40,125 bases of DNA, taken from DAMCZI01 sp032095175 (GTDB lineage Bacteria; Bacillota; Clostridia; Clostridiales; Caloramatoraceae). Under the pieces are notes generated by a model. It saw nothing but the letters and a program-made list of their open reading frames with translations, was not told where the DNA came from and did not search any database. The translations under genes and the position numbers were made by a program. The stretch lies in assembly GCA_032095175.1 (NCBI GenBank), contig DAMCZI010000042.1:1-40125 (forward strand), read 5' to 3'. Position 1 is the first letter of the stretch. The number at the start of each line of letters is the position of its first letter. Positions 30,361 through 38,658 of the stretch are shown one piece after another.

Positions 30361-32197
30361 TAGAAAATCTAAATTCACTGGTAAAGGTGATTCTATAGAA
30401 AATCAGATAGAAATGTGTAAAGAATACATAAATAAAAAAGTAGGACCAGACACAAAGTTTTTAATTTACGAGGATGAGGGATTCTCAGGAAGTACAACAG
30501 ACAGACCTCAATTTAAAAAATTGATAAAAGATATAAAATCTAAAAAAATTAATGCACTAGTTTGCTACAGGCTTGACAGAATATCAAGAAACGTAGCAGA
30601 TTTTTCATCAACTCTTTCCATACTTCAAGAAAATAATTGCTCATTTATAAGTATAAGTGAAGAGTTTGATACTAGTTCCCCAATGGGGCGTGCGATGATA
30701 TATATTGCAAGTGTATTCGCTCAGTTAGAGAGAGAAACAATTGCTGAACGTGTAAGAGACAATATGCTTGAATTAGCAAAATCCGGCCGCTGGACAGGAG
30801 GTAAAGTTCCTATGGGGTTTACTTCTGAACGAATTAAACTTGTTGACAAATCAGGTTCTCAAAGAGAATATTCAATCCTCAAAATTGATGAATCCGAAAT
30901 GACTTTTGTAAAATTTTTATATGAAAAATATTTAGAATTAGGAAGTCTGCATAAACTAGAAGTATATATTACACAAAATCAGATGAAATCAAGAAATGGT
31001 ATTATGTTTGAAAAATCAACTTTAAAAATAATACTGCAAAATCCTATCTATGTTAAAGCTAATGATGATGTTGTATCATATCTGAACTCAAAAGGTTGGA
31101 CTATCTATGGTCAAGTCAATAATTGCAACTCTCTTTTGACTTACAATAAAACTGAGCAAGGTATAAAAAATGGAAAACATATAAAAGTAAAAAAAGCAGA
31201 CAATGAAAAATTCGCTGCTGTAAGCAATATTCAAGGAGCTTTGGATCCGGAATTATGGTTAAGGGTTCAAGATCAATTCGATAAAAACAGAGACACATTC
31301 CCTAGGTTGGGAAAAACACACAATGCATTGTTGGTTGGAAAACTAATATGCGGCAATTGCAATGAATATATGCTAATTCAGCATGGTCAGTTATCAAAAA
31401 CTACAGGCGAGAAGTTGTTTTATTATACATGTTCACTAAAAAGGAAATCTCATAAAATGCTATGTAATAATGGCAATGCTAAGGCCAGTTATGTAGAGAA
31501 TTTGGTATTGCAAACATTGAAGTTGTTAGCAAAATCTAAAAAGAACTATTTAGAATATCTAAAAAATATATATGAAAATAAAACAAAAGAAGATAATAAT
31601 TTAATTGAAAAACTATCATTGAAAAACTCTTTGAATGAAAAGAAAAAGCAAATTGACAATTTAGTTACAGCTCTATCCAAAAGTAATGAAATAGAAGATA
31701 TTATATTATCAAAAATTAAGTGTTTAAAAGATGAGTGCTTAGACATAGAGAAAAAACTTGCTGATATTGAAAACCACAACATAAAACAGAAAGCAAATGC
31801 AATTAATTTGGCTTTTATTGAAGATATTTTGAACGAATGTGAGCTTATTGACACACTTCCTAGAGATAAGCAAAAGATGATAATTGATGTTCTCATTGAC
31901 CGCATATATTGGTATGGTAGTGGCAATGGTGAGGGAAAAATAAAAATTAAGTTCATCGGTACAGATGATGAGAATATTGAAGAAGTTGAATTGAATGATG
32001 AAGAACTGCAACAGTCTTCGTTGCAGTTCGGTTCACCTTGCATGACCTGTATCAAGAAGTATTATATTTTCTGCAAACTCTTTAAGGGCATACTGCTGGC
32101 ACACCTTCATATTCAGCTTATCAAGGTTTACATCTTCAGGAGGGACAGTAAGTACAACAACTCCATCTTTATCAAGCTTTTCTCTTATTTCCTGTGA
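30338..32197 (+). CDS. Large serine recombinase (phage integrase), C-terminus running into host DNA
   Basis: 619 aa as read in the lysogen; ATG with AAGGAGGAGGAATA. Resolvase domain: S8 in 'VAIYSRKSKF', R78 and R81 in 'CYRLDRISRN', then the long E helix ('FAQLERETIAERVRDNMLEL'). A recombinase domain, a zinc ribbon ('ICGNCNEYML...YTCSLKRKSHK') and a coiled coil follow. The final ~55 residues, from about 32,030, are host sequence (antisense of the FAD oxidoreductase gene), so they would differ in the free phage. It must catalyse integration into, and with a directionality factor excision from, that host gene. Confidence 0.93.
   Translation: MQTVAIYSRKSKFTGKGDSIENQIEMCKEYINKKVGPDTKFLIYEDEGFSGSTTDRPQFKKLIKDIKSKKINALVCYRLDRISRNVADFSSTLSILQENNCSFISISEEFDTSSPMGRAMIYIASVFAQLERETIAERVRDNMLELAKSGRWTGGKVPMGFTSERIKLVDKSGSQREYSILKIDESEMTFVKFLYEKYLELGSLHKLEVYITQNQMKSRNGIMFEKSTLKIILQNPIYVKANDDVVSYLNSKGWTIYGQVNNCNSLLTYNKTEQGIKNGKHIKVKKADNEKFAAVSNIQGALDPELWLRVQDQFDKNRDTFPRLGKTHNALLVGKLICGNCNEYMLIQHGQLSKTTGEKLFYYTCSLKRKSHKMLCNNGNAKASYVENLVLQTLKLLAKSKKNYLEYLKNIYENKTKEDNNLIEKLSLKNSLNEKKKQIDNLVTALSKSNEIEDIILSKIKCLKDECLDIEKKLADIENHNIKQKANAINLAFIEDILNECELIDTLPRDKQKMIIDVLIDRIYWYGSGNGEGKIKIKFIGTDDENIEEVELNDEELQQSSLQFGSPCMTCIKKYYIFCKLFKGILLAHLHIQLIKVYIFRRDSKYNNSIFIKLFSYFL
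32003..32045. other. Right prophage attachment junction (att) with 10-bp palindrome
   Basis: The prophage-host border lies near here: the host gene reads in frame up to about 32,036 and then meets TGA within a few codons. Beside it, in the recombinase gene, is a perfect inverted repeat GAACTGCAAC/GTTGCAGTTC (32003-32012, 32020-32029; 7-base loop), a likely recombinase half-site or part of attP. The crossover core cannot be fixed without the left end. Confidence 0.6.
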
Positions 32198-32824
32198 AAG
32201 AGAGTCCTTGTTTAGCTTACAGGAACCACTCATTGCACCGTAGCTGTCATCTCCTCTCATTCCAAGAAGGTCTTCTACCCCTGCTCTTTTACTTATGCTT
32301 ATCCTTGGACCGAAGGATGGACATCTTAATATGCACATTGAACATCCCTTTCCATATCTTAAACAGTTCCCCATTGGACCTGTGGAACCTGTTGTTTCTA
32401 CAAACACATCCCCCTCAATTATGCTTCCATCACTAAGATAAATAGATTTTATCGAGGCATTATCAATTTCTACATCAACAACCCTTGCCTCAAGAAATAT
32501 ATCAACACCAACCTCATACAGATATCTTCTTACATTAGGTTCAACCCTTGTTACATCATAGAGGGTTGCATGTTTATGTCCCGGGAAATCTACGTTTTTA
32601 TGTCTTGCACACCTGTCAGTTATATTAAACAAATCCCCTCCGCCAAGGGCAATCATTTCTTCTGCAGCAGTAAACCTTCCATTATTTCTCATTATTCCGC
32701 CAACATTTCCCAAACCTAAAAGCATATCAGTTTTCTCTATAAGAAGTACCTCCGCACCTGATTTTCTTGCTTGCAGCGCTGCAGCGGATCCTGACCAGCC
32801 GCCCCCAATAACAACTACCTTCAT
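32033..32824 (-). pseudogene. FAD-dependent oxidoreductase gene cut by the prophage (5' part)
   Basis: 263 codons of a host gene. FAD-binding N-terminus 'MKVVVIGGGWSGSAAALQAR' with the glycine-rich loop, then 'EVLLIEKTDMLLGLGNVGGI', 'YLYEVGVDIFLEARVVDVEI', and a cysteine-rich 'GKGCSMCILRCPSFGPR'. The relatives I know of are above 400 aa, so the C-terminal part lies beyond the left end of the prophage, outside the window. The start overlaps the stop of the FNR-like gene (TAATG), so the two form an operon and probably a complex. The stop at 32033 comes from phage or junction DNA. Confidence 0.85.
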
Positions 32825-33810
32825 TACTTATACATCCCCCTTAAAAATACTTCTCCAGGATTATACTGCTGCTTACAGGTCTTTATTGTTTCTCCATTTG
32901 CCCCTTTTATCTGGCAGCTTCCACAGATTCCTTCACCGCAGCACATTGTGCTGTTGTTTACAGTAGCAAAATTCACATCACTATTTATATTGTTAATAAA
33001 CCCTATAATCATTCTATGAAACTCATCATCCCCCGCACTTAACACAACATTAAAATTCCACTTTTTCATGAGTTTTTCAATATGAGCCCTAAACTCGCTG
33101 CTTAAAAATTTACCCTCGCTGCAAAATCTCATATCCTCAACAATACATCCATGCTTTATAAAATATGGCTTTGTAAAATTTGAAACGCTTCTTCCGGGAT
33201 CAAGAAGAACATATACCTGGTTTCCAGCATATATCATTTTCTTAGCTGCAAGTACAGCAGGTGCTGCTGCAACACCTCTTCCGATTATAAGGCAACTTTT
33301 ATTTTTCAGTTCCTTCAAAAACTTTACTCCCTGTATCCCATTCCAATAAGGTCCCTTTAAGAGTATTTTCTTCCCACATTTATCTAAAGCCTTTGTTTTA
33401 GCACCAGCTACTTTTACTGCAACCTTTATTGTGTTCGCAAATATATTACTTTCAAGAACTGATATAGGTGTACTATAACATTCAGCATCTACTATGTTTT
33501 TTAAAAACACAAATGCTCCTAGATTATTTAATTCCCTTGCAAGGGTTTTACTTACTTCTATATCTAGCAAAAATAAATCTTTCCTTATATACTCCTTCTT
33601 AATAACATTATATCTCTCAAACTGCCTGGCCTTACTTGCCTTTTCCTTATTGTTTATAAATTCTTGATATATACAAGTTCCCTTCCAATTTAAACAATCA
33701 CAAAACACTTTATCCTTCAACTGGGAACAGATTATACATTCTCCTCTTTCTGCTAAAGAACAGGGACAATATTCTGTTCCTGCATCAATACAGTCAATAT
33801 ATTTAAACAC
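32824..33810 (-). CDS. FNR-like reductase with Cys-rich N-terminus and C-terminal [2Fe-2S] site
   Basis: 328 aa from GTG at 33810, eight bases after AAAGGAGG. The N-terminus is cysteine-rich ('EYCPCSLAERGECIICSQL', 'VFCDCLNWKGTC'), suggesting an Fe-S cluster. Middle: ferredoxin-reductase-like domain ('KKILLKGPYWNGIQGVKFLK', 'NKSCLIIGRGVAAAPAVLAA' for the nucleotide loop). C-terminus: 'MCCGEGICGSCQIKG' and 'TIKTCKQQ', a PyrK-type [2Fe-2S] site. Likely an electron-transfer partner of the FAD enzyme that the prophage breaks. Confidence 0.85.
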   Translation of the reverse strand: MFKYIDCIDAGTEYCPCSLAERGECIICSQLKDKVFCDCLNWKGTCIYQEFINNKEKASKARQFERYNVIKKEYIRKDLFLLDIEVSKTLARELNNLGAFVFLKNIVDAECYSTPISVLESNIFANTIKVAVKVAGAKTKALDKCGKKILLKGPYWNGIQGVKFLKELKNKSCLIIGRGVAAAPAVLAAKKMIYAGNQVYVLLDPGRSVSNFTKPYFIKHGCIVEDMRFCSEGKFLSSEFRAHIEKLMKKWNFNVVLSAGDDEFHRMIIGFINNINSDVNFATVNNSTMCCGEGICGSCQIKGANGETIKTCKQQYNPGEVFLRGMYK

Positions 33811-33924
33811 ATTTCCAACCTCCTTTCCCATATAATTAGATTATTCATGAGAAACAAGATTGGTTACCTATATGATTCACATAAATTCTGTTACATTTTC
33901 TTATTTCCTTGAATATGCCTTAAA

Positions 33925-33951
33925 TAAAAAAGTCGGGCATCAATATGCCCG
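33925..33951 (-). terminator. Rho-independent terminator of the carboxypeptidase gene
   Basis: CGGGCAT/ATGCCCG (7 bp, 4-base loop), followed on the minus strand by AC and six T. The dacF-type stop codon lies inside the hairpin, and the terminator separates it from the redox operon. Confidence 0.88.
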
Positions 33952-35079
33952 GCCTGTAACCATACTTTTTACAATATCAATAAAATTTTTTCTTTTCACT
34001 TCTCTATCGCTGTATAATGGATATTTTGCAACAATATCCTCATCTATCTTTACAACCACATTTCCAATCATCTCATTTTCAGATAACGGTGAAAAAAGAA
34101 CCGAAGGAGCATATACATCCATGGTGTAATTCTCTGTACTTTCCTTTAATACAGGAAGGTATAAATCTTTAGTTATACAGCCATTTACATATCTTTGATT
34201 TCCTCCATAAACCTTGAATCTTTTTATTCTCTCCCCTTGACTCATTATCTTCACAAATTTGTAGTTGTTCTCTGCATACTTAACTAGCTTCTCGGCATCT
34301 CTCCATCTATCACCACTATTTAATACTACACAAATATATCTTCCATAATCGTGTTTTACAGATGCAACAAGGCATTTACCAGCACCTCCAGTATATCCAG
34401 TTTTTACTCCATCAGAATTTTCTATTCTGTAGAGAAACTTGTTTATATTGCTATAGCCTCTATTGAACTCCCCAGTTACACCTGAAGAAATGGTTTTTGT
34501 AGAAACTATTTTCGAAAAAAGCTCATTCTTCATTGCATAAGCAGTTATCCTAGCAAGATCATAGGCAGTTGTATAGTGGCTTTCAGCATCAAGACCATGT
34601 GGTGTTACAAAGCTAGTATTATATGCTCCCAATTCTATTGCCTTTTCATTCATAAGCTCTGCAAAACCCTCAACACTGCCTGAAATGTGCTCTGCAATTG
34701 CAACTGCTGCATCATTTCCAGAGCAAAGCATAAGTCCATAAAGAAGTTCCTCAAGACTCACCTTTTCACCTGGCTTAAGTCCCACTGAAGAACCTCTCAT
34801 TGATGCTGCTTTTTTTGAAACAACCACACTGTCTTCTATGTTTCCTTTTTCCATTGCAACTATTGCAGTTATTATTTTTGTAGTACTTGCCATTGGCAGG
34901 ATATGTTTTGCATCCTTTTCATACAAAACTCTGCCAGATTCCTGGTCAATTACTATTGCCGAATGGCATCTTAAAGCTATGTCCTTTACACCTCTGTCAA
35001 TCGATGCAACTGCCATATAAGGAGTTAAGAGTATAATTGTCATAAATATAAGTATAGAGATCTTTTTCATCATCATCAC
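33940..35079 (-). CDS. dacF: D-alanyl-D-alanine carboxypeptidase, DacF-type
   Basis: 379 aa. Signal peptide ('ISILIFMTIILLTPYMAVAS'). Low-molecular-weight PBP motifs: S65-x-x-K68 ('PMASTTKIITA'), S120-x-N122 ('LCSGNDAAVA') and K226-T-G ('DGVKTGYTGG'); a C-terminal beta domain follows. It trims the stem peptide of peptidoglycan outside the membrane. The dacF label fits but dacB or other paralogues cannot be excluded. The start codon cluster (four ATG) is preceded by GGTGATG. Confidence 0.9.
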   Translation of the reverse strand: MMMMKKISILIFMTIILLTPYMAVASIDRGVKDIALRCHSAIVIDQESGRVLYEKDAKHILPMASTTKIITAIVAMEKGNIEDSVVVSKKAASMRGSSVGLKPGEKVSLEELLYGLMLCSGNDAAVAIAEHISGSVEGFAELMNEKAIELGAYNTSFVTPHGLDAESHYTTAYDLARITAYAMKNELFSKIVSTKTISSGVTGEFNRGYSNINKFLYRIENSDGVKTGYTGGAGKCLVASVKHDYGRYICVVLNSGDRWRDAEKLVKYAENNYKFVKIMSQGERIKRFKVYGGNQRYVNGCITKDLYLPVLKESTENYTMDVYAPSVLFSPLSENEMIGNVVVKIDEDIVAKYPLYSDREVKRKNFIDIVKSMVTGRAY

Positions 35080-35125
35080 CAGCCCATAATAATATACAGA
35101 AATATTATGAGCATTTTTTCATTTT

Positions 35126-35527
35126 TCAATCCTCATATTTAATAGAGCATTTATAATCCTTTGCCATTTTTTCTGCCTCTCTTATATCCTCCTCATCCCA
35201 TATAGTCCATCCACCTTTAACTTTACCCTTTACATATATTTCAACTCTATCCTTTCTTATAATCATCACCTTTTCCGATTTTAACTGCATTAGGTGAATC
35301 TGTCTTTCTATAGCTTCCTCCATATCCAAATTCATCATTTTAAAGGCAATAAACATACAGGAAAGAGCATCCTCAAGCTCCCTTTTTGCCTTTTCATTTT
35401 CATCCTTCATAAGAGCCTTCATAGTTTCAGCTACTTCCTCATTCAGATGGCTTACAGCCTCTAATACATCCTTTGGGGTATATCTTCTTCCATCCCATAC
35501 CTTTTCAATAGCTTCCTTTATATCCAT
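35126..35527 (-). CDS. MazG-like domain protein
   Basis: 133 aa, ATG after GGGGGGATTTTC. The N-terminal ~80 residues hold a MazG-type helix bundle ('VSHLNEEVAETMKALMKDEN' with E-E-x-x-E, and 'ELEDALSCMFIAFKMMNLD' with E-x-x-D). The C-terminal 'KDRVEIYVKGKVKGGWTIW' part is extra beta structure. Host housekeeping protein; substrate not known. Confidence 0.75.
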   Translation of the reverse strand: MDIKEAIEKVWDGRRYTPKDVLEAVSHLNEEVAETMKALMKDENEKAKRELEDALSCMFIAFKMMNLDMEEAIERQIHLMQLKSEKVMIIRKDRVEIYVKGKVKGGWTIWDEEDIREAEKMAKDYKCSIKYED

Positions 35528-35570
35528 GAAAATCCCCCCGCTTTTGCTTTAAATTAACGTTTATAAAAGT

Positions 35571-35576
35571 ATTATA
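35571..35576 (-). promoter_or_regulatory. Candidate extended -10 for the MazG-like gene
   Basis: Minus strand TGGTATAAT (TGN plus TATAAT) about 45 bases before the ATG of 35527. The -35 is weak (GTCAAG at 16 bases). Confidence 0.5.
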
Positions 35577-35635
35577 CCATATATCTAGTATTCTTGACTT
35601 GAATCAAACAATACCTGTAGTATTATAAGACAATA

Positions 35636-35678
35636 TTAGCTTGCAGAAATCCATAAAGCAATGGTTTCTGCAAGCTAA
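35636..35678. terminator. Strong hairpin between ytfJ and the MazG-like gene
   Basis: TTAGCTTGCAGAAA (35636-35649) and its exact complement (35665-35678) with an inner CCAT/ATGG pairing. It lies right after the ytfJ stop on the minus strand. The T run is on the plus-strand side, so its use as a ytfJ terminator is less certain. Confidence 0.6.
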
Positions 35679-35689
35679 TGATTAATTTT

Positions 35690-36145
35690 TTACATATTGG
35701 TATTGTTTTGTTGTGATCCAGCATTATCAGGAGGAGGACAGCCACCAGCCTTTTGCTGATTTGATTTGTCCTTCTTAAATAGCTTTATAATCTCATCCAT
35801 AACATCAGGTACATTGTCTATCATTCTCTCAAGAGAATTTGCTTGATGAGCAGGAAGAAGCTTAACCTGTTCCTTTCCAACAACGAGGAATGCAACTGGT
35901 TGAATGGACATGCCTGCTCCACTGCCTCCTCCAAATGGCAGCTTGCTGCTTCCATCTCCCTGATTTTCTCCAGATGAAAATTCAGAGCCTCCAGATACAA
36001 AGCCTATGCTTACCCTTGAAATTGGTATTATAACATTGCCATCCTTTGTTTCAACAGGATCTCCAACTATGGTGTTAACATCCACCATTTCCTTTAAACT
36101 ATCCATTGTTGATTTCATTAATCCTTCTATTGGATGATCAGGCAT
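35690..36145 (-). CDS. ytfJ: Sporulation protein YtfJ / GerW family
   Basis: 151 aa, ATG after GGTGTAGTAA. 'HPIEGLMKSTMDSLKEMVDV' / 'NTIVGDPVETKDGNVIIPIS' and the later 'GAGMSIQPVAFLVVGKEQVK' are the conserved YtfJ pattern, with a glycine-rich 'FGGGSGAGM' loop. In Bacillus it is needed for normal spore germination. The C-terminus is low complexity (Q/N rich). It marks the host as a spore former. Confidence 0.9.
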   Translation of the reverse strand: MPDHPIEGLMKSTMDSLKEMVDVNTIVGDPVETKDGNVIIPISRVSIGFVSGGSEFSSGENQGDGSSKLPFGGGSGAGMSIQPVAFLVVGKEQVKLLPAHQANSLERMIDNVPDVMDEIIKLFKKDKSNQQKAGGCPPPDNAGSQQNNTNM

Positions 36146-36686
36146 TTACTACACCACCCTTATCTTTTATATATTTCTTATAGTTTTTCAAAACAGGAAG
36201 CATTTTAAACATAAAAATTAAAATATGTAAAACCTTAACCTTTAAAAAAACCTGTAGAGTATAATCCATACCTTCATTTTTAAAATCCGGTATTATCGAG
36301 TAGCAACCGGAAAAAGACTTAAAAATCCCTTTAAGAATTGGCTCTATTCCATATATAATAGAATTAGCACTTCCATAAAAAAACGCTGTCGCTGCCGCAT
36401 CAGAAAGTCCGTACTTAAAATTTAAATTGAGCTTAACAGAAGATTTTGAAAATAAATATCTGATTTTAGGCCAGGAATCCCTGGTAAATCGCAATGCTTT
36501 TTTAAAGGTCATTTTAAACCCTTTCTTTTTCACCTCCTCCTCTGCTTCTTTTATTTTAGGCTTTAACTTTACTATCCCATTTATAGAAACAGCCACATTA
36601 TTATTTTGTATAACTAGTGATATTTTTATGTTTATTAATATAAGAATTAATAATAAGGCAATAACAATGATAATTCCATAAACCAT
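36138..36686 (-). CDS. DUF2953 membrane protein
   Basis: 182 aa, ATG after GAGGTGAAAT. N-terminal membrane segment ('YGIIIVIALLLILILINIKI'), then 'SVKLNLNFKYGLSDAAATAF' / 'FYGSANSIIYGI' (the DUF2953 mark), ending with a basic tail. It is paired with ytfJ in spore formers, overlapping its start by a few bases; a sporulation role is likely. Confidence 0.85.
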   Translation of the reverse strand: MVYGIIIVIALLLILILINIKISLVIQNNNVAVSINGIVKLKPKIKEAEEEVKKKGFKMTFKKALRFTRDSWPKIRYLFSKSSVKLNLNFKYGLSDAAATAFFYGSANSIIYGIEPILKGIFKSFSGCYSIIPDFKNEGMDYTLQVFLKVKVLHILIFMFKMLPVLKNYKKYIKDKGGVVNA

Positions 36687-36727
36687 ATTTCACCTCAAAA
36701 AAAAGAATAAAATACAGGATCTGTATC

Positions 36728-37294
36728 TTATTCTTCCTCATTTTCCAGATTAAATTCAATTAATTCTGGAAGTTCTTTTATATTTTTAAATCCAAAATAC
36801 TTTAGAAAATCATCTGTCGTTACATATATTATTGGTCTTCCAGGTGCATCCTTTCTTCCATTTTCCTTTATCAGGTTTCTCTCTAAAAGTGTAGCTACAG
36901 CTCTATCACTTCTGACACCTCTTATTTCATCTATCTCTGTTCTTGTTATTGGCTGCTTGTAAGCTATTATTGAGAGGGTTTCCAATGCAGCCTGGGATAG
37001 ATTTTGTCTATTGTCTGCTTTTATAAGCTTTTTAATATAATCACCATATTCAGGCTTTGTACAAAGCTGCACCTTATTATTAAACTCAACAATATGAATT
37101 CCCCTTGAGTCTTTTTTATAATCTCCAATCATATCTCCAATTATATTTTTAAGCTGCTTTTCCCCTATTTCAAGTATACTACTCAAATCCTTAATAGCTA
37201 TGGGATCTCCTGCAGCAAAAAGAACAGCTTCGATGATTCCCCTCATTCTTGTTGTATCATCAGAAAACTCAATGTAATTTAGGAAATTGTCCAT
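36728..37294 (-). CDS. scpB: Segregation and condensation protein B
   Basis: 188 aa, ATG after AGGAAGGACC. 'GIIEAVLFAAGDPIAIKDLS' opens the first winged helix and 'QAALETLSIIAYKQPITRTE' / 'IDEIRGVRSDRAVATLLE' the second, the classic ScpB sequence. With ScpA and Smc it forms the bacterial condensin. It overlaps scpA by 16 bases. The length is normal. Confidence 0.96.
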   Translation of the reverse strand: MDNFLNYIEFSDDTTRMRGIIEAVLFAAGDPIAIKDLSSILEIGEKQLKNIIGDMIGDYKKDSRGIHIVEFNNKVQLCTKPEYGDYIKKLIKADNRQNLSQAALETLSIIAYKQPITRTEIDEIRGVRSDRAVATLLERNLIKENGRKDAPGRPIIYVTTDDFLKYFGFKNIKELPELIEFNLENEEE

Positions 37295-38028
37295 GGTCCT
37301 TCCTGCCCTTCTATTATTATATCTCCAAAGTTCTCATATTGAACTACACTTATATACTTCAGCTTTATCAGTTCAAGCATAGCCAGAAATATTACAACTA
37401 CCTCCATCTTGCTCTCAGCCCTTTTAAAGAAATTTTCAAATTTAACCTTATTTTCTTTGCTAAGAGCTTCTCTTATGTCATCCATTTTATCTTCTATTCT
37501 ATATTCATCATATCGTATATCTTCAGTTATTTTATTACCCTTATTATATCTTTTATCATAGGAATCAACTACCCTTTTAAAGGCTACCATAAGGTTTTCC
37601 AGTGTAATATTTTTAAAAAATATCTCAGGATTTTCTATATCATCGATTATATCAGGAGATTTAAAGAAAATTTCATTTTCGTCTTCAAAATCCCTTAATG
37701 TTGTCGAAAATTCCTTATACCTTTTATACTCAATAAGCTTTTCAACCAATTCCTTTCTTGGATCCTCATCAGCCGAAGTCTCATCCTCATCATTCTTCTT
37801 TTTAGGAAGAAGCATATTCGACTTTATCTCAAGAAGTGTTGCAGCCATTACAAGAAATTCACTGGCAATATTTAAATCCAGTTCTTCCATTGCCTTAAGA
37901 TATTCTATATACTGATCAGTTATTTGAGCTATAGGTATATCATATATATCTACCTCTGATTTCTTAATAAGGTGCAAAAGTAAATCCAACGGTCCTTCAA
38001 AGGCATCTATTTTAATATTTAGTGTCAT
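37279..38028 (-). CDS. scpA: Segregation and condensation protein A
   Basis: 249 aa from ATG at 38028 with AGGTGG close upstream; a GTG nine bases earlier lies in the ribosome site. 'FEGPLDLLLHLIKKSEVDIY' (about residues 8-27) and 'EFLVMAATLLEIKSNMLLPK' are the kleisin N-terminal pattern; an acidic linker and a C-terminal winged helix ('VVVIFLAMLELIKLKYISVV') follow. It bridges the Smc heads. Confidence 0.96.
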   Translation of the reverse strand: MTLNIKIDAFEGPLDLLLHLIKKSEVDIYDIPIAQITDQYIEYLKAMEELDLNIASEFLVMAATLLEIKSNMLLPKKKNDEDETSADEDPRKELVEKLIEYKRYKEFSTTLRDFEDENEIFFKSPDIIDDIENPEIFFKNITLENLMVAFKRVVDSYDKRYNKGNKITEDIRYDEYRIEDKMDDIREALSKENKVKFENFFKRAESKMEVVVIFLAMLELIKLKYISVVQYENFGDIIIEGQEGPWTIS

Positions 38029-38040
38029 AAATACCACCTG

Positions 38041-38658
38041 TTAAAAAAATATTTTTACTACAGATTCCATCCAAAATGCAATTTCCCAAATAGCATTAGA
38101 TAATAGGCTACTAACGGGTGGAATCCATAGAAGTATAAGAAGTATAATCATTCCCTTTCTATCAATTCTATATATAAACTCAGAAACCCTTCCCCCAAAT
38201 ATTTCCCCAAATATCTTAGAGCCATCCAGTGGAGGTATAGGTATTAGATTAAATACTGCAAGGCCAACGTTTAAGAATACAAGCTCTGCTAAAAAAACCT
38301 GCATTCCATCAGATTGAATTTTAAAAATATACATTGATAGTATGCTAAAAAAAGCTAGCAGTAGGTTTGAAACAGGACCTGCAAGGGATGTAAGTATAAT
38401 ACCCAATCTTGGGTTCTTATAATTTCTTGAGCTTATTGGTACAGGTTTCGCCCAGCCAAATTTTAAGATCATAAGAGAAAGAAATCCTACTGGATCAATA
38501 TGTGCCAGCGGGTTAAGTGTAAGTCTTCCAGAACGCCTTGGTGTATCATCTCCCTGGGCTGTTGATATAAGTCCATGAGAATATTCATGTATCGTTAGAG
38601 AAATAGTTACTGCAGCTAAAGTAAATATAATCTTTGCAACGCTTTGATAATCAAACAT
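38041..38658 (-). CDS. Site-2 protease family (M50) membrane metalloprotease
   Basis: 205 aa. Zinc-binding HEYSH at residues 24-28 ('LTIHEYSHGL') and the later 'NLIPIPPLDGSKIF' with D145, inside four to five membrane segments. A short form without PDZ domain, typical of the gene encoded beside scpA in clostridia. Its substrate is not known. The start overlaps the end of cca. Confidence 0.92.
   Translation of the reverse strand: MFDYQSVAKIIFTLAAVTISLTIHEYSHGLISTAQGDDTPRRSGRLTLNPLAHIDPVGFLSLMILKFGWAKPVPISSRNYKNPRLGIILTSLAGPVSNLLLAFFSILSMYIFKIQSDGMQVFLAELVFLNVGLAVFNLIPIPPLDGSKIFGEIFGGRVSEFIYRIDRKGMIILLILLWIPPVSSLLSNAIWEIAFWMESVVKIFF

Noticed and set aside
31546..32055. Minus-strand open frame opposite the recombinase 3' end
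   Set aside because: Antisense shadow of the recombinase; serine/phenylalanine-rich composition typical of reversed A+T-rich coding DNA.
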